Of a stretch of 64,000 nt of DNA, positions 49,206 through 60,348 are shown one piece after another; position 1 is the stretch's first letter, and each line of letters starts with the position of its first letter. The notes beneath the pieces are model-generated. The model did no database searches and had not been told where the DNA came from. It saw only the letters and a list, made by a program, of their open reading frames with translations. This DNA comes from Pantoea sp. CCBC3-3-1 (GTDB lineage Bacteria > Pseudomonadota > Gammaproteobacteria > Enterobacterales > Enterobacteriaceae), in NCBI RefSeq assembly GCF_007981265.1, contig NZ_CP034363.1:3224001-3288000 (forward strand), written 5' to 3'. The position numbers and the translations under genes are program-made.

Positions 49206-49913
49206 ATGAATACTAAACGCTTAATGAGTATCCTGGTACTGAACGTACTGGGACTGGCGCTGTTTTTTTCCTGGTACCTGCCAGAAAACCATGGTTTCTG
49301 GTTTACCGTCGATAAAACGATTTTTTACTGGTTTAACGAACGGCTGGTCACAAACAAGGCGCTGCTATGGCTGGTTGCTATTACCAATTTTCGCCCTTTT
49401 GACGGTGTTTCACTGCTGGCGATGGGCGGCCTGTATTACAGTTTCTGGCGGCGAGAAACGCCACAGGGGCGGCGACGCCTGTTCGCTATTGGCATTGCAA
49501 TGCTGCTGAGTGCCGTAGTGCTTAATCAGCTGGGACATTTAATTCCGGTCTCTCACGTCAGCCCGACGAAATTTTTCCCGGATGTGAATCACGTCACAAA
49601 GCTGACCGGTATTCCCACCAAGGATGCCTCTTCCGACAGCTTCCCGGGCGACCACGGCATGATGCTAATGGTCTTTGCCTGTTTTATGCTGCGTTATTTT
49701 GGCCGGGGTGCTTTTTTAATCGCCGTCGCTATCGTGCTGGTATTTGCCACGCCGCGTATCATGATTGGCGCGCACTGGTTTACCGATGTGATGGTGGGTT
49801 CACTTTCCATTGTGCTGGTGGGACTGAGCTGGTGGTTAATTACGCCAGGCAGCGATATGTTGGTCAATGCGTTATATCGTTATCTGCCAGGAAAATATAA
49901 GCCAGCTAAGTAA
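49206..49913 (+). CDS. lpxT: Lipid A 1-diphosphate synthase LpxT (YeiU)
   Basis: A 235-residue PAP2-family inner-membrane enzyme with about five to six helices. It moves a phosphate from undecaprenyl diphosphate to the 1-position of lipid A. The three-part phosphatase signature is visible: the first part before the FRPFDGVS loop, SFPGDHG (in place of PSGH, as in LpxT) and RIMIGAHWFTDVMVGS with catalytic His. It lies 40 bp after yeiR. Confidence 0.94.
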   Translation: MNTKRLMSILVLNVLGLALFFSWYLPENHGFWFTVDKTIFYWFNERLVTNKALLWLVAITNFRPFDGVSLLAMGGLYYSFWRRETPQGRRRLFAIGIAMLLSAVVLNQLGHLIPVSHVSPTKFFPDVNHVTKLTGIPTKDASSDSFPGDHGMMLMVFACFMLRYFGRGAFLIAVAIVLVFATPRIMIGAHWFTDVMVGSLSIVLVGLSWWLITPGSDMLVNALYRYLPGKYKPAK

Positions 49914-49941
49914 TTTCCCTGATTACGTTAAAAGAATACCC

Positions 49942-49984
49942 GGGCAATGCAAAGTTCCTGATGCTTTCATTGCCCTTTTTTTTT
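49942..49984 (+). terminator. lpxT terminator
   Basis: GGGCAATG-C-AAAG pairs with CTTT-CATTGCCC (one bulge) around a 9-nt loop, followed by a run of nine or more T. It starts 29 bp after the lpxT stop. Confidence 0.9.
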
Positions 49985-50428
49985 AATTCGTATTCCGGTT
50001 AGTCGCTAACTAAAAGGTTTGGTTATGTTTGACAGCCAGCGGAATCTGCTGAACTTTGACGCTCCGCAATAAGATTAATCTGAGGGCGTGATTAACTGCC
50101 GGATTTTCAGCCTTTTTTACCTTTTTTTACTCATGTTTTTAGGGCGTTTGCCGATAAAGTGGCCATGTTACGACCTCACTGTTTCTTATCATAAAAAGCG
50201 ATAAAAAAGTCGCTAAAACCCCTCGCCATGGGGCTGTTAATCGGGTAATCTCATTTTCGATTAGGCCAACCAGTAAGATATTTCCGCCATTTACACTTTT
50301 TATCGTGATCGCTGATGCGTTTTACGTTTTCAGGAATGGTCTTACCCTGTAGCGCTAATTAATCTCGTTCTGTTTCGCAATTTAGCTAGCGACTTTGTCG
50401 TTAAGGACTTCAAGGGATCACAAACATA
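49985..50428. other. Long leader region upstream of mepS
   Basis: About 440 bp without a supported gene. It is AT-rich with several T-tracts (around 50110-50140 and 50185-50215) and must contain the mepS promoter and leader. I found no small ORF with a good ribosome site and no terminator-like hairpin I would defend. Confidence 0.5.
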
Positions 50429-51004
50429 ATGGTCAAGTCTCAACCGATTCTGAGATATATTTGGCGGGTATTACCCGCAGTGGCGCTAGCCACTCTGCTT
50501 TCAGCCTGTAGCTCGACGAATACCAACAACAATGCACAAACTGATACTCATGCAGTTAAAGGCCAAAACGGTTTTTTACTGCAAGCGTCTCAGGATGAAT
50601 TCGAACAGATGGTCCAGAACGTGGATATCAAATCCCGTCTGATGGATCAGTATTCGGACTGGAAAGGCGTTCGCTACCGCATGGGCGGTACCAGTAAACG
50701 CGGCATTGACTGCTCTGCCTTTGTTCAGACCACCTTCCGCGAGCAGTTTGGTCTGGATTTACCCCGTTCGACTTACGAACAGGAAGATACGGGAAAAAGT
50801 ATTCAGCGTGGCAAGTTACGACCGGGTGATTTAGTGCTGTTCCGTTCAGGCTCTACCGGGCGCCATGTCGGAATTTATCTTGGCAACGATAACTTCGTTC
50901 ATGCCTCTACCAGTAGCGGCGTAATGATTTCGAATCTGAACGAAGCTTACTGGAAAAATCGCTATCGCGATGCGCGTCGGGTACTAAGCCGAACGCAAAG
51001 CTGA
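50429..51004 (+). CDS. mepS: Murein DD-endopeptidase MepS (Spr), lipoprotein
   Basis: A 191-residue NlpC/P60 peptidase. The lipobox LLSAC places the lipidated cysteine at residue 27. The catalytic triad is Cys95 (GIDCSAFVQ), His146 (GRHVGIYL) and His158 (FVHAST). It cleaves D-Ala-mDAP cross-links in the outer-membrane-facing murein so that new strands can be inserted; in E. coli its level is set by Prc/NlpI proteolysis. Long upstream leader. Confidence 0.97.
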   Translation: MVKSQPILRYIWRVLPAVALATLLSACSSTNTNNNAQTDTHAVKGQNGFLLQASQDEFEQMVQNVDIKSRLMDQYSDWKGVRYRMGGTSKRGIDCSAFVQTTFREQFGLDLPRSTYEQEDTGKSIQRGKLRPGDLVLFRSGSTGRHVGIYLGNDNFVHASTSSGVMISNLNEAYWKNRYRDARRVLSRTQS

Positions 51005-51037
51005 CTTTCCCTTGAGTCTGCGAAAAACGAGATAAGA

Positions 51038-51064
51038 AACGCTGCTTCCGCAGCGTTTTTTTTT
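51038..51064 (+). terminator. mepS terminator
   Basis: AACGCTGC-TTCC-GCAGCGTT forms an 8-bp perfect stem with a 4-nt loop followed by eight or more T, 33 bp after the mepS stop. Confidence 0.95.
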
Positions 51065-51258
51065 GCGCCTGTTTAGCGCAGCAATGGGCGCCGCCATCAG
51101 GTTTGATTTCTTGAAAGAAAACAGTAAAAAATCTATCCATATCATAATAATATGAAGACAAAAGACGCTTTACCGGTATATCCTGCCGATCTGAAAACTG
51201 GAGCACTGTTGGGCAGGACAGCGCAGAAAAAAAACGGCACTCACGGGAGACACACCCA

Positions 51259-52863
51259 ATGCCACTTTCAACCACTCTCACGCGCCATGCCCTCAACCGG
51301 CGCAGGATTGTTTATCTAAGTGCAACAGTAGGTCTGCTTTTTCTTCTGCTGTTTACCCTCACCGCCTGGGTTTTTGTCTGGCACCGACGTGCGGAAAGTC
51401 ATGACAAACTAGCCCAGAATACCCAGCAGTATGTTTTAAACCATTTTGACGAACTGCAAAAAAATCTCTTCCCGTTGCAGGGAATGACGCGTTTTAGCTG
51501 CGCCAGTATACGCAATGAGCTGACTCAGCGTGCCGCATTCACGACCAATATCCGTAATATCTTATTGGTGAGTGATAATCATGTTTATTGTTCTTCCGCG
51601 TCGGCTGAAGGTGGCCTGGAGACGACAGCGCTATTCGCTGAACTTGATACCCGCAAATCCATTGATATCAAATTGGCCTCCATTACGACCGCGGGAACTA
51701 ACAAACCGGCGATCTTAATGTGGCTGGCAAACAAGCAGACGCCCGGCAGCGGTATTATTGTTACGCTAAATATTAATTTAACCCCCTGGCTACTGTTTAC
51801 TGCCCGGCAGCAGGAAATCAGCGGAATGGCGATTATCACCGGTGATAAAGCGCTGACCAGCTGGGAACAGCGTGTTGTTGAGCTTGCCACGCTGCCGGAC
51901 CCGCCTCTACGCACAATTTCACTGCCAAATTACCCGTTAAGCATGCAGCTTTATGGCGAAGAGCTGCCCGTACAGGATATTAATGTGCTGCTGTTAGCCG
52001 GTCTGCTATTAGGATTATTTAGCGGCGGCGGCTGTTATCTGCTGCTGATGTTGCGAATACAGCCCGGTAAAGAAATTTTGCTGGGGATCAGACGCGGCGA
52101 GTTTCACGTGCAATACCAGCCGGTTATCGAAGCGGCAACCGGTAAAGTTTATGCGCTTGAAGCCCTGATGCGCTGGACGCATCCGACTGAAGGCCCGATT
52201 CCCCCAGATACGTTTATTCGCTACGCGGAATATAAAAAACTGATTGTTCCGCTGACCCGCCACCTCTTTGAGTTGGTGGCGCGAGATTGCGAAACCTTAT
52301 GCCAGACGGTGCCTGCGGGAACCGGGCTAAACCTCAATATTTCACCTGCTCATCTTATCGATCCCGAATTTTACCAGGATGTGACACGGTGGCTGGAAGG
52401 GATGCCGCAGGGGCATTTTCGCTATGTTTTTGAAATAACCGAGCGAGCGATGGTCGAGGAAAATACGGCCTTTACCATTTTTAACTGGCTGCACAGTAAC
52501 AATATCAGCATTGCCATAGATGATTTTGGAACAGGCCATAGCGCTTTGATTTATCTGGAAAAATACAATTTTGATTATTTAAAAATCGACCGTGGTTTTG
52601 TGCAAAATATTGCTCGTGAAACCTTGTCTTCGCCGGTACTGGACGCCGTGCTGACGCTGGCAAAGAAACTGGATCTGCATACCGTGGCCGAAGGCGTGGA
52701 AACAAGCGAACAGGCGCGCTGGCTGACGGATCGCGGTGTTCACCATATGCAGGGTTTTCTTTTTAGCCGCCCTTGTACCGTTTCGCAGCTGATTGATTAT
52801 TTCGGCCGTGACAGCAAGTTGCCGCCGCTTGCCGGAAAAGAGATCGCCACTGATAATGTCTGA
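51259..52863 (+). CDS. pdeN: Cyclic-di-GMP phosphodiesterase PdeN (Rtn), CSS-EAL type
   Basis: A 534-residue membrane enzyme. Helix 1 at ~18-40 and helix 2 at ~245-268 enclose a periplasmic CSS domain with the redox-sensing CSS in VYCSSASAE near residue 111; DsbA/DsbB control of such enzymes is known in E. coli. The EAL domain (~275-520) keeps EALMRW, the NIS metal motif, ITERAM, IDDFGTG, KIDRGFV and EGVET, so it should hydrolyse c-di-GMP to pGpG. Slightly longer than E. coli PdeN (518). GGGAG precedes the ATG. Confidence 0.94.
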   Translation: MPLSTTLTRHALNRRRIVYLSATVGLLFLLLFTLTAWVFVWHRRAESHDKLAQNTQQYVLNHFDELQKNLFPLQGMTRFSCASIRNELTQRAAFTTNIRNILLVSDNHVYCSSASAEGGLETTALFAELDTRKSIDIKLASITTAGTNKPAILMWLANKQTPGSGIIVTLNINLTPWLLFTARQQEISGMAIITGDKALTSWEQRVVELATLPDPPLRTISLPNYPLSMQLYGEELPVQDINVLLLAGLLLGLFSGGGCYLLLMLRIQPGKEILLGIRRGEFHVQYQPVIEAATGKVYALEALMRWTHPTEGPIPPDTFIRYAEYKKLIVPLTRHLFELVARDCETLCQTVPAGTGLNLNISPAHLIDPEFYQDVTRWLEGMPQGHFRYVFEITERAMVEENTAFTIFNWLHSNNISIAIDDFGTGHSALIYLEKYNFDYLKIDRGFVQNIARETLSSPVLDAVLTLAKKLDLHTVAEGVETSEQARWLTDRGVHHMQGFLFSRPCTVSQLIDYFGRDSKLPPLAGKEIATDNV

Positions 52864-52957
52864 AAGCGTAAATACCTGTCTTAGCGCATTGCTCCATCCT
52901 TTATCTGACTGTTAGTCTGGTTATAATTGCGTTTTTCCCTGGGAGCCTGATAACGCC

Positions 52958-54766
52958 ATGATACTGCGCTGGTTTGCTTTGATTGTGTTCAGCCTGACTA
53001 TTCAGGCAGCGCAGGCTGAGAAAATTAATGAGAGTTATGCCTTTGCCCAGCTGGGCGAGCCTAAATACGCCACTGATTTCAGCCACTATGACTATGCGAA
53101 TCCCGCTGCACCAAAAGGTGGGAGTATTACGCTTTCTGCTATTGGTACCTACGACAATTTTAACCGCTTCTCTTCGCGTGGTAACCCCGGCGTAGGCACA
53201 GATACGCTTTATGATAGCCTGTTTGTTAATTCCGAAGATGAAGTCGGCAGTTACTATCCCTTAATCGCAGAGTTTGCCCGCTACCCGGACAGTTACCGCT
53301 GGGTGGAAGTGACGCTAAACCCACAGGCACGTTTTCAGGACGGCTCGCCGATTACGGCTGAAGATGTGGCGTTTACTTTTTCTAAGTTCATGACCGAAGG
53401 CGTTCCACAATTTCGGGTATTTTATAAAGGCGTCACCGCCAGGGCTATTTCGCGACTCACCGTGCGGTTTGAGCAACCTGCATCCGATCGCGACAAAATG
53501 CTCTCACTATTAAGCCTGCCCGTTTTTCCTGAAAAATTCTGGAAAAACCATAACCTGGGCGAGCCGCTCCCTTCCCCGCCGCCTGCCAGCGGTCCGTGGC
53601 GCATCACCCGTTATAAAGTTGGTCAGTCTATTACCTATTCGCGTGTAAAAGATTACTGGGCCGCTAATTTGCCCGTCAATAAAGGGCGTTTTAACTTCGA
53701 TACCCTGCGCTATGACTATTATCTGGATGACAACGTTGCTTTCGAAGCCTTCAAAGCGGGTGCGTTTGATTTTCGTTCTGAGAGCTCAGCTAAAAAATGG
53801 GCGACGCAGTATCAGGGACAGAATTTTGATAAAGGCTTTATCGTGCAGGATGAGAAGCCAAATACCGTCACAACAGCCAGCAGCTGGCTGGCCTTTAACG
53901 TGCAGAAACCCCAGTTTAGCGATCGCCGCATACGTGAAGCGATATCGTTGGTATTCGATTTTGAGTGGATGAATAAAGCATTATTTTACGGTGCTTATAA
54001 ACGGACCGGCAGTTATTTCCAGAACACAGAATATGCGGCGGCTGGCTATCCTGAAGCCAAAGAGCTGGAGATTCTCGCGCCCTTCAAGGGAAAAATTCCG
54101 GATGAGGTTTTCTCGCAAATCTATCGTCCTTCTCATACTGACGGTAGCGGTTACGACCGAACGCATCTTCTGAACGCCCTGAATTTATTAAAACAGGCGG
54201 GTTGGGAGTTGAAAAATCAGCAGCTGGTTAATGTGAAAACAGGCGCCGCTTTCAACTTCGAATTAATGATGCGAAGCGGGGGGAACGATCAGTGGGTACT
54301 GCCTTTCCAACACAATCTTGCCCGACTGGGGATCAAACTGAATATCCGTCAGGTCGACAGTTCACAGTATCTGGCACGGCTGCGCAAAAGCGATTTTGAT
54401 ATGGTGGTATCGCCTTATCCGGCGATGCCGTTCCCCGATAGCAACCTGCAAATTTACTGGGCAACGGCCTATATTAATTCCAGCTATAACCGCCCACATG
54501 TATCGAATCCGGTTATCGACGAGCTGGTTAATCAAATTAATCAGCATCAGGGCGATCAAAAGGCCTTACTGCCGCTGGGCCGCGCGCTGGACCGGGTACT
54601 GCTGTGGAACTATTACATGATCCCAATGTGGTACAACGCCAACGATCGCTACGCTTACTGGAACAAATTCTCCATGCCAACCACGCGTCCAACCTATTCT
54701 CTGGGCTTCGACAGCTGGTGGTATGATGTTAACAAAGCCGCGCAGCTGCCGGCCCAACGTCGTTAA
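52958..54766 (+). CDS. yejA: Peptide ABC transporter binding protein YejA
   Basis: A 602-residue SBP_bac_5 (cluster C) periplasmic protein with signal peptide at 1-20 (cut after IQAAQA). It binds oligopeptides for YejBEF, which in E. coli imports microcin C and other peptides. Family motifs: [28 protein letters not shown] pattern near 110 and the C-terminal [15 protein letters not shown] lies upstream of the ATG. First gene of yejABEF. Confidence 0.95.
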   Translation: MILRWFALIVFSLTIQAAQAEKINESYAFAQLGEPKYATDFSHYDYANPAAPKGGSITLSAIGTYDNFNRFSSRGNPGVGTDTLYDSLFVNSEDEVGSYYPLIAEFARYPDSYRWVEVTLNPQARFQDGSPITAEDVAFTFSKFMTEGVPQFRVFYKGVTARAISRLTVRFEQPASDRDKMLSLLSLPVFPEKFWKNHNLGEPLPSPPPASGPWRITRYKVGQSITYSRVKDYWAANLPVNKGRFNFDTLRYDYYLDDNVAFEAFKAGAFDFRSESSAKKWATQYQGQNFDKGFIVQDEKPNTVTTASSWLAFNVQKPQFSDRRIREAISLVFDFEWMNKALFYGAYKRTGSYFQNTEYAAAGYPEAKELEILAPFKGKIPDEVFSQIYRPSHTDGSGYDRTHLLNALNLLKQAGWELKNQQLVNVKTGAAFNFELMMRSGGNDQWVLPFQHNLARLGIKLNIRQVDSSQYLARLRKSDFDMVVSPYPAMPFPDSNLQIYWATAYINSSYNRPHVSNPVIDELVNQINQHQGDQKALLPLGRALDRVLLWNYYMIPMWYNANDRYAYWNKFSMPTTRPTYSLGFDSWWYDVNKAAQLPAQRR

Positions 54767-54777
54767 AGGGGTCAACT

Positions 54778-55872
54778 TTGGGCGCTTATCTGCTACGCCG
54801 ACTTTTGTTAGTGATCCCCACTCTGTGGGCGATTATCACCATCAACTTTTTTATCGTTCAGATTGCGCCGGGTGGCCCGGTCGATCAGGCATTAGCGAAT
54901 ATCGAATTTGGTCAGTCCACCGGCATGCCGGGTTCGGGCGGCGCACCGCAAACGCAGGGGCGAAGCCAGCTGAATGCACAACCCGGCGATAATCAGTATC
55001 GTGGCTCGCGAGGGCTGGATCCGGAAGTCGTGGCCGAAATCACTAAACGCTACGGCTTTGACAAACCGCTTTATGAGCGCTATTTCACCATGCTGTGGAA
55101 CTATGTCCGTTTCGATTTTGGCGACAGCCTGTTCCGTAGCAGCTCGGTGATCCAGCTGATAAAAGAGAGCCTGCCGGTTTCGGTCTCGCTCGGTCTGTGG
55201 AGTACGCTGATTATTTATCTGGTGTCGATTCCGCTAGGCATTAAGAAAGCGGTCAAAAACGGCAGCGCTTTTGATATCTGGAGCAGCTCAATCATCATTG
55301 TTGGTTACGCTATTCCTTCTTTCCTGTTCGGGACAATGCTGATTGTACTGTTTGCTGGCGGCAGCTATCTCGACTGGTTCCCGTTACGCGGGCTGGTTTC
55401 TGCCCAGTTTGATTCTCTGCCGTGGTACGACAAAATTACGGATTACCTGTGGCATATCACTTTACCGGTCACGGCCACGGTGATAGGCGGCTTCGCTACG
55501 CTGACGATGTTGACCAAAAACTCTTTTCTGGACGAGATCCGCAAACAGTATGTTGTCACCGCACGGGCTAAAGGGCTGGATGAGAAAAAAATTCTTTACC
55601 GTCACGTTTTCCGTAACGCCATGCTGCTGGTGATAGCCGGCTTCCCGGCCACCTTTATCAGTATGTTTTTCACCGGTTCACTGCTGATTGAAGTGATGTT
55701 CTCGCTGAACGGCCTGGGCCTGTTAGGCTATGACGCCACAATTCAGCGCGATTATCCGGTGATGTTTGGTACGCTGTATATTTTTACCCTGATCGGCCTG
55801 CTGCTGAATATTCTCAGCGATATCACCTATACGCTGGTCGATCCGCGCATTGATTTTGAGGGACGCCAATGA
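54778..55872 (+). CDS. yejB: Peptide ABC transporter permease YejB
   Basis: 364 residues with six membrane helices and the inner-membrane component loop [18 protein letters not shown] (EAA motif region). It starts with TTG at 54778, with AAAGGGG 6-7 nt upstream; the first residues [20 protein letters not shown] match E. coli YejB exactly at this point, so the rare start is well supported. It is 11 bp after yejA and overlaps yejE by 4 bp. Confidence 0.95.
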   Translation: MGAYLLRRLLLVIPTLWAIITINFFIVQIAPGGPVDQALANIEFGQSTGMPGSGGAPQTQGRSQLNAQPGDNQYRGSRGLDPEVVAEITKRYGFDKPLYERYFTMLWNYVRFDFGDSLFRSSSVIQLIKESLPVSVSLGLWSTLIIYLVSIPLGIKKAVKNGSAFDIWSSSIIIVGYAIPSFLFGTMLIVLFAGGSYLDWFPLRGLVSAQFDSLPWYDKITDYLWHITLPVTATVIGGFATLTMLTKNSFLDEIRKQYVVTARAKGLDEKKILYRHVFRNAMLLVIAGFPATFISMFFTGSLLIEVMFSLNGLGLLGYDATIQRDYPVMFGTLYIFTLIGLLLNILSDITYTLVDPRIDFEGRQ

Positions 55873-56894
55873 GCCGATTAAGCCCCGTTAATCAGGCCCG
55901 CTGGGCAAGATTTCGCCGTAACCGCCGTGGTTACTGGTCGCTGTGGATTTTTGTCGTGCTGTTTGTGCTTTGTCTGGCTTCCGAGCTACTGGCCAACGAC
56001 AAGCCGTTGCTGGTGCACTACAACGATCGCTTCTATTTTCCGCTGGTTGTGAACTACAGTGAAACAGATTTTGGCGGAGAGTTAGCCACCGCCGCCGATT
56101 ATCAGGATCCGTGGCTAAAATCGCGTCTCGATCGGCAAGGCTGGGCTGTCTGGGCACCGATTCGCTTCGGCGATGGCACGCTCAATTTCGCGTCAAACGT
56201 CCCCTTCCCTTCTCCACCTTCGGCACAAAACTGGCTGGGCACTGATGCGAATGGCGGTGATGTGCTGGCGCGCATTCTTTACGGCATGCGAATTTCGCTG
56301 CTGTTTGGCCTGGTGCTGACGCTGGTTTCCAGCGTAATAGGCGTGGTCGTCGGCGCCTGCCAGGGCTATTACGGCGGGCGCGTGGATTTATGGGGCCAGC
56401 GCTTTATCGAGGTCTGGTCCGGCATGCCGACGCTGTTTCTGATCATCCTGCTTTCCAGCGTGGTGCAGCCAGGCTTCTGGTGGCTGCTGGTGATTACCGT
56501 GCTGTTTGGCTGGATGCAGCTGGTTGGCGTCGTGCGTGCTGAATTTCTGCGAACCCGTAATTTTGATTATATCCGCGCGGCTCAGGCGCTTGGCGTTGGC
56601 GATCGCACTATTATGCTGCGCCATATGCTGCCCAACGCAATGGTCGCCACGCTTACCTATCTGCCTTTTATTTTGTGCGGTTCAATCACCACGCTAACCT
56701 CGCTTGATTTTCTGGGCTTTGGCTTACCGCTCGGTTCCCCCTCGCTTGGCGAACTGCTGTTACAGGGGAAAAATAACCTACAGGCACCGTGGCTGGGGAT
56801 TACCGCCTTTTTCTCTCTGGCGATCCTGCTGTCGCTGCTTATATTTATCGGCGAGGCGGTTCGCGACGCCTTCGATCCCAGTAAGGTGCACTAA
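55869..56894 (+). CDS. yejE: Peptide ABC transporter permease YejE
   Basis: 341 residues, E. coli length 341. An OppC-type permease with an N-terminal helix, a periplasmic domain (~60-130) and five further helices; the DPP/OPP signature [21 protein letters not shown] and the EAA loop [22 protein letters not shown] are clear. The start overlaps yejB as ATGA. Confidence 0.95.
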   Translation: MSRLSPVNQARWARFRRNRRGYWSLWIFVVLFVLCLASELLANDKPLLVHYNDRFYFPLVVNYSETDFGGELATAADYQDPWLKSRLDRQGWAVWAPIRFGDGTLNFASNVPFPSPPSAQNWLGTDANGGDVLARILYGMRISLLFGLVLTLVSSVIGVVVGACQGYYGGRVDLWGQRFIEVWSGMPTLFLIILLSSVVQPGFWWLLVITVLFGWMQLVGVVRAEFLRTRNFDYIRAAQALGVGDRTIMLRHMLPNAMVATLTYLPFILCGSITTLTSLDFLGFGLPLGSPSLGELLLQGKNNLQAPWLGITAFFSLAILLSLLIFIGEAVRDAFDPSKVH

Positions 56895-58477
56895 TGTCGC
56901 TGCTCTCTGTCAAAAATTTAAGCATCGCCTTCCGTCAGGCGGATATCGATCGCCTGGTGGTGGACAATCTTTCGCTGTCCGTCGAGGCAGGCGAAACGCT
57001 GGCGCTGGTCGGCGAGTCCGGCTCTGGCAAAAGCGTTACCGCACTGTCCCTGATGCGCCTGTTGCCTGGGCCGCCAGCCATTTATCCTCAGGGCGAGATC
57101 CTGTTCGACGGCCAGGACGTGCTGAAAGCCGATGAGCGAACGTTGCGTGGCCTGCGCGGCAACCAGATGGCGATGATTTTTCAGGAACCGATGGTGTCGC
57201 TCAATCCGCTGCACAGCATTGAAAAGCAGCTGTACGAGGTGCTTTCACTCCATCGTGGCATGCGCGCGGCGGCGGCCAGGGCAGAAATTTTAAGCTGTCT
57301 GGACCGCGTAGGGATCCGTCAGGCTGCAAAACGGCTTGGCGATTTCCCACACCAACTGTCCGGCGGTGAACGTCAGCGGGTAATGATCGCCATGGCGCTG
57401 CTCACGCAGCCTAAGTTATTGATTGCCGATGAGCCTACAACCGCGCTGGACGTCACGGTTCAGGCACAAATTCTTACCCTGCTGAAAGAGCTAAAGCAGG
57501 AGATGAATATGGGGCTGCTGTTTATTACCCATAACCTGAACATCGTGCGCCGACTGGCTGATAACGTACTGGTGATGCGCAATGGCCAGCGCGTGGAATA
57601 TAATTCGACGCATCAGCTCTTTAGCGCGCCTCAGGAGATTTACACCCAAACGCTGCTCAATTCTGAGCCAGAAGGCAAGCCCGACCCCGCTGACACGCAG
57701 GCTGCGCCTCTGTTACGCGTTGAGGATCTCAGCGTCGCATTTCCCATCAAAAAAGGGTTTATGAAGCGCGTTGTTGGCCACCATCATGCGTTGAAGTCGC
57801 TTAGCTTTGAGCTTCGTCCTGGAGAAAGCCTGGGCCTGGTAGGCGAGTCTGGCTCGGGAAAAAGCACCACCGGGCTGGCTTTGCTGCGCCTGATTGCGTC
57901 ACAGGGTGAGATCTGGTTTGGTGAACATCCGCTTCATCAGTGGGATCGGCGAAAAATGCTGCCGGTGCGCCGCCAGATGCAGGTTGTGTTTCAGGACCCT
58001 AATTCATCGCTGAACCCGCGACTTAACGTGCTGCAAATCATTGCGGAAGGATTACAGGTTCATCAACCTGATTTAACGGCGACACAGCGTGAAGAAAAGG
58101 TCATTGCAGCGATGCAGGAAGTCGGTTTGGATCCCGATACGCGCCAGCGCTATCCGGCTGAATTCTCCGGCGGTCAGCGCCAGCGCATTGCCATTGCCCG
58201 GGCATTGATCCTTCAGCCGCAGGTGATCGTGCTTGATGAACCCACCTCGTCACTGGATCGTACCGTACAAAAACAGATCCTGGCGCTGCTGAAAAAGCTG
58301 CAACAGGATCATCGTCTGGCCTACATTTTTATCAGCCACGATTTACAGGTGGTGCGATCGTTATGTCACCAGGTCGTGGTATTACGGCAGGGAGAAGTGG
58401 TGGAACAGGGAGAGTGTGAAACGATTTTTGCCACGCCGAAGGAAGATTATACCCGGCAGCTGATTGCGCTGGCCTGA
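56894..58477 (+). CDS. yejF: Peptide ABC transporter ATPase YejF (double domain)
   Basis: A 527-residue fusion of two OppD/OppF-like ATPases. Walker A GESGSGKS occurs in both halves (near residues 40-47 and 319-326), with LSGGERQRV and FSGGQRQRI signatures and Walker B segments LLIADEPTTALD and VIVLDEPTSSLD. It powers YejBE. ATG shares one base with the yejE stop (TAATG). Confidence 0.96.
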   Translation: MSLLSVKNLSIAFRQADIDRLVVDNLSLSVEAGETLALVGESGSGKSVTALSLMRLLPGPPAIYPQGEILFDGQDVLKADERTLRGLRGNQMAMIFQEPMVSLNPLHSIEKQLYEVLSLHRGMRAAAARAEILSCLDRVGIRQAAKRLGDFPHQLSGGERQRVMIAMALLTQPKLLIADEPTTALDVTVQAQILTLLKELKQEMNMGLLFITHNLNIVRRLADNVLVMRNGQRVEYNSTHQLFSAPQEIYTQTLLNSEPEGKPDPADTQAAPLLRVEDLSVAFPIKKGFMKRVVGHHHALKSLSFELRPGESLGLVGESGSGKSTTGLALLRLIASQGEIWFGEHPLHQWDRRKMLPVRRQMQVVFQDPNSSLNPRLNVLQIIAEGLQVHQPDLTATQREEKVIAAMQEVGLDPDTRQRYPAEFSGGQRQRIAIARALILQPQVIVLDEPTSSLDRTVQKQILALLKKLQQDHRLAYIFISHDLQVVRSLCHQVVVLRQGEVVEQGECETIFATPKEDYTRQLIALA

Positions 58478-58481
58478 GCAG

Positions 58482-58518
58482 CGCTTCCGCCTCACGGAAA
58501 TCAGGCGGAAGCGTTTTT
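58482..58518 (+). terminator. yejABEF terminator overlapping the yejG 3' end
   Basis: CGCTTCCGCCT (58482-58492) pairs with AGGCGGAAGCG (58503-58513) around a 10-nt loop, followed by TTTTTAAA. The right arm is inside the convergent yejG coding region. Confidence 0.85.
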
Positions 58519-58842
58519 AAACGGCTCAGCAATCCCGACGCCAAAGTTTTTCAGCCGACAGGTCGTCGCGCATTCATCATGGCGTGCAACGAACAAACAC
58601 GGTTCCCCTTCCCACTCCACGATAGAGCAATCGAGCTGAATTTCAGCCAGCGCTTCTTTAATGATCTTCATAATATCCCACGCCTGCATGCCCTGATGAC
58701 TGAGCAGGGTAAGCCCAATCAGGTCATCTTCTGCATCCATACTGCTTAGCAGCAATGGCTCCACGCTGGCACCGATTGTGCCTGCGCCCCAACGATAGCT
58801 TTGCGGTAAACGGTGTACCACGGAATGTTGTAACGTATTCAC
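58501..58842 (-). CDS. yejG: YejG, conserved protein of unknown function
   Basis: A 113-residue cytoplasmic protein, one residue shorter than E. coli YejG. It matches in the N-terminal VHRLPQSYRW and the C-terminal GEPCLFVARHDECATTCRLKNFGVGIAEPF. No motif of known activity is visible. The convergent yejF terminator overlaps its last codons. Confidence 0.93.
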   Translation of the reverse strand: MNTLQHSVVHRLPQSYRWGAGTIGASVEPLLLSSMDAEDDLIGLTLLSHQGMQAWDIMKIIKEALAEIQLDCSIVEWEGEPCLFVARHDECATTCRLKNFGVGIAEPFKNASA

Positions 58843-59090
58843 CTGAACTCCCCAGATCGGTATCAGACGCCATCGCCTTTACTGACGATTCTTTTGCTGG
58901 TTTTGTTGGGCCAGTGAGTTGACCTGCCAACAATTTTTACCAGAGCATGGCTGTTTTTATGAGAGCTTGCTCTCAATAAAATTATATTTACCGCGTTCGC
59001 GGCGGGATAACAACCACTTTTGTTGCATAAAGGTAACTTAACGTCGAGTTATCTTTACATTAATACAACATTATAGCGAATAAAACGGAG

Positions 59091-59118
59091 AAGCTGAGGA
59101 AACCGTGTTCCTCAGCTT
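59091..59118 (-). terminator. bcr terminator
   Basis: AAGCTGAGGAA (59091-59101) pairs perfectly with TTCCTCAGCTT (59108-59118), an 11-bp stem with a 6-nt loop, 12 bp past the bcr stop on the minus strand. The minus-strand tail CTCCGTTTTATT is moderately T-rich. Confidence 0.78.
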
Positions 59119-59130
59119 TGGGGAGATAAT

Positions 59131-60336
59131 TTAACGGGTGGCTTTTCTTCGTGGGCGGGTGGCGTAAATAAACAGCAGTACTGACAGCGTGGCACAGACA
59201 AAAATCGATCCCACCATGGGCCATGCGCTGGTAAATGTTACGGTGGAAAGCAGTGCGCCAACCAGTGCGCCAACGCCAAAGCGCAGCGTGCCGGCCAGCG
59301 ATGAGGCCGTTCCCGCCATGTGGGGGAACTCTTCCAGGATGACCGCCATTGCGTTGGAGGAGACCATAGCCACACAGCCGATAAACATCGCTACGCCAAA
59401 CACCAGCGGTAAAAATCCAAGGTTCAGCGCGCTAACAACCACCAGCCATACGCCCATGGTAAATTGAATCAGCAGCCCTAAACGGAACATCGCCAGCGGG
59501 CCAAAGCGCCGCACCGAGCGGCTGTTTATCAGCGTCATCAAAAACAGGAAAACCACGTTAAGCGCAAAGTAGTAACCAAAATCCTGCGGCGAAATGTGAT
59601 TAAGCTCGATATAAACAAACGGCCCGGCATTGAGAAAAGAGAACAGGCCGGCAAAGGAGAAGCCGCTCGCCAGCATGTAGCTGAACACGCGTTTATGACG
59701 AAACAGCGACAGAAAATTCCCAAGCGTGGTTCGCAGATGGAATTTCTGCCGACGGTCGCGCGGCAGCGTCTCTTTGATTTGCGTCACTACCAGCACGGTA
59801 GTCACTACCGCAGCCAGTGAAATCGCCCAGAATATGGCATGCCAGCTCCACAGCAGCAGCAGCCAGCCACCGACAATCGGTGCCAACAGCGGGGCAATCG
59901 TTGTTACCAGCATGACGAAAGACATCATGCGGGAAAACTCTTCTTTTGAATAACTGTCCCGCATCAGTGCGCTGATTACCACGCTGCCGGCAGCGGCTGA
60001 CAGTCCATGCAGCAGACGCATAAAAATCAGCTGCTCAATGGTCTGCGACAGCGCACAGGCGGCGGCCGCGACGGCAAAAATCAGCGTGCCCACGGCGATA
60101 ACCGGCTTGCGACCAAAGCTGTCGGCCAGCGGCCCGTAGAGCAGCTGTCCCAACGCAAAGCCAAGGATGTAGAGATTCAGCGTCATCTGCACGCTGCCTG
60201 CCGACACGCCAAATTCGCGAGCAATTTGCGGAAGCGCAGGTAAATACATATCAATCGACAACGGCATCAGCATGGCCAGCAGGCCAAGGATCACCACCAG
60301 GCCCAGCGACGAATTTTTATCCTTACGCACCTTCAT
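59131..60336 (-). CDS. bcr: Bcr/CflA-family multidrug efflux protein Bcr
   Basis: A 401-residue, 12-helix MFS drug:H+ antiporter (DHA1). The N-terminal [19 protein letters not shown] and [16 protein letters not shown] (motif A) are diagnostic of Bcr/CflA proteins, which export bicyclomycin, sulfonamides and cysteine in E. coli. AAAGGA precedes the ATG. It starts 12 bp after the rsuA stop, so rsuA-bcr form one unit, as in E. coli. Confidence 0.95.
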   Translation of the reverse strand: MKVRKDKNSSLGLVVILGLLAMLMPLSIDMYLPALPQIAREFGVSAGSVQMTLNLYILGFALGQLLYGPLADSFGRKPVIAVGTLIFAVAAAACALSQTIEQLIFMRLLHGLSAAAGSVVISALMRDSYSKEEFSRMMSFVMLVTTIAPLLAPIVGGWLLLLWSWHAIFWAISLAAVVTTVLVVTQIKETLPRDRRQKFHLRTTLGNFLSLFRHKRVFSYMLASGFSFAGLFSFLNAGPFVYIELNHISPQDFGYYFALNVVFLFLMTLINSRSVRRFGPLAMFRLGLLIQFTMGVWLVVVSALNLGFLPLVFGVAMFIGCVAMVSSNAMAVILEEFPHMAGTASSLAGTLRFGVGALVGALLSTVTFTSAWPMVGSIFVCATLSVLLFIYATRPRRKATR

Positions 60337-60348
60337 TGCTCACGTCCT

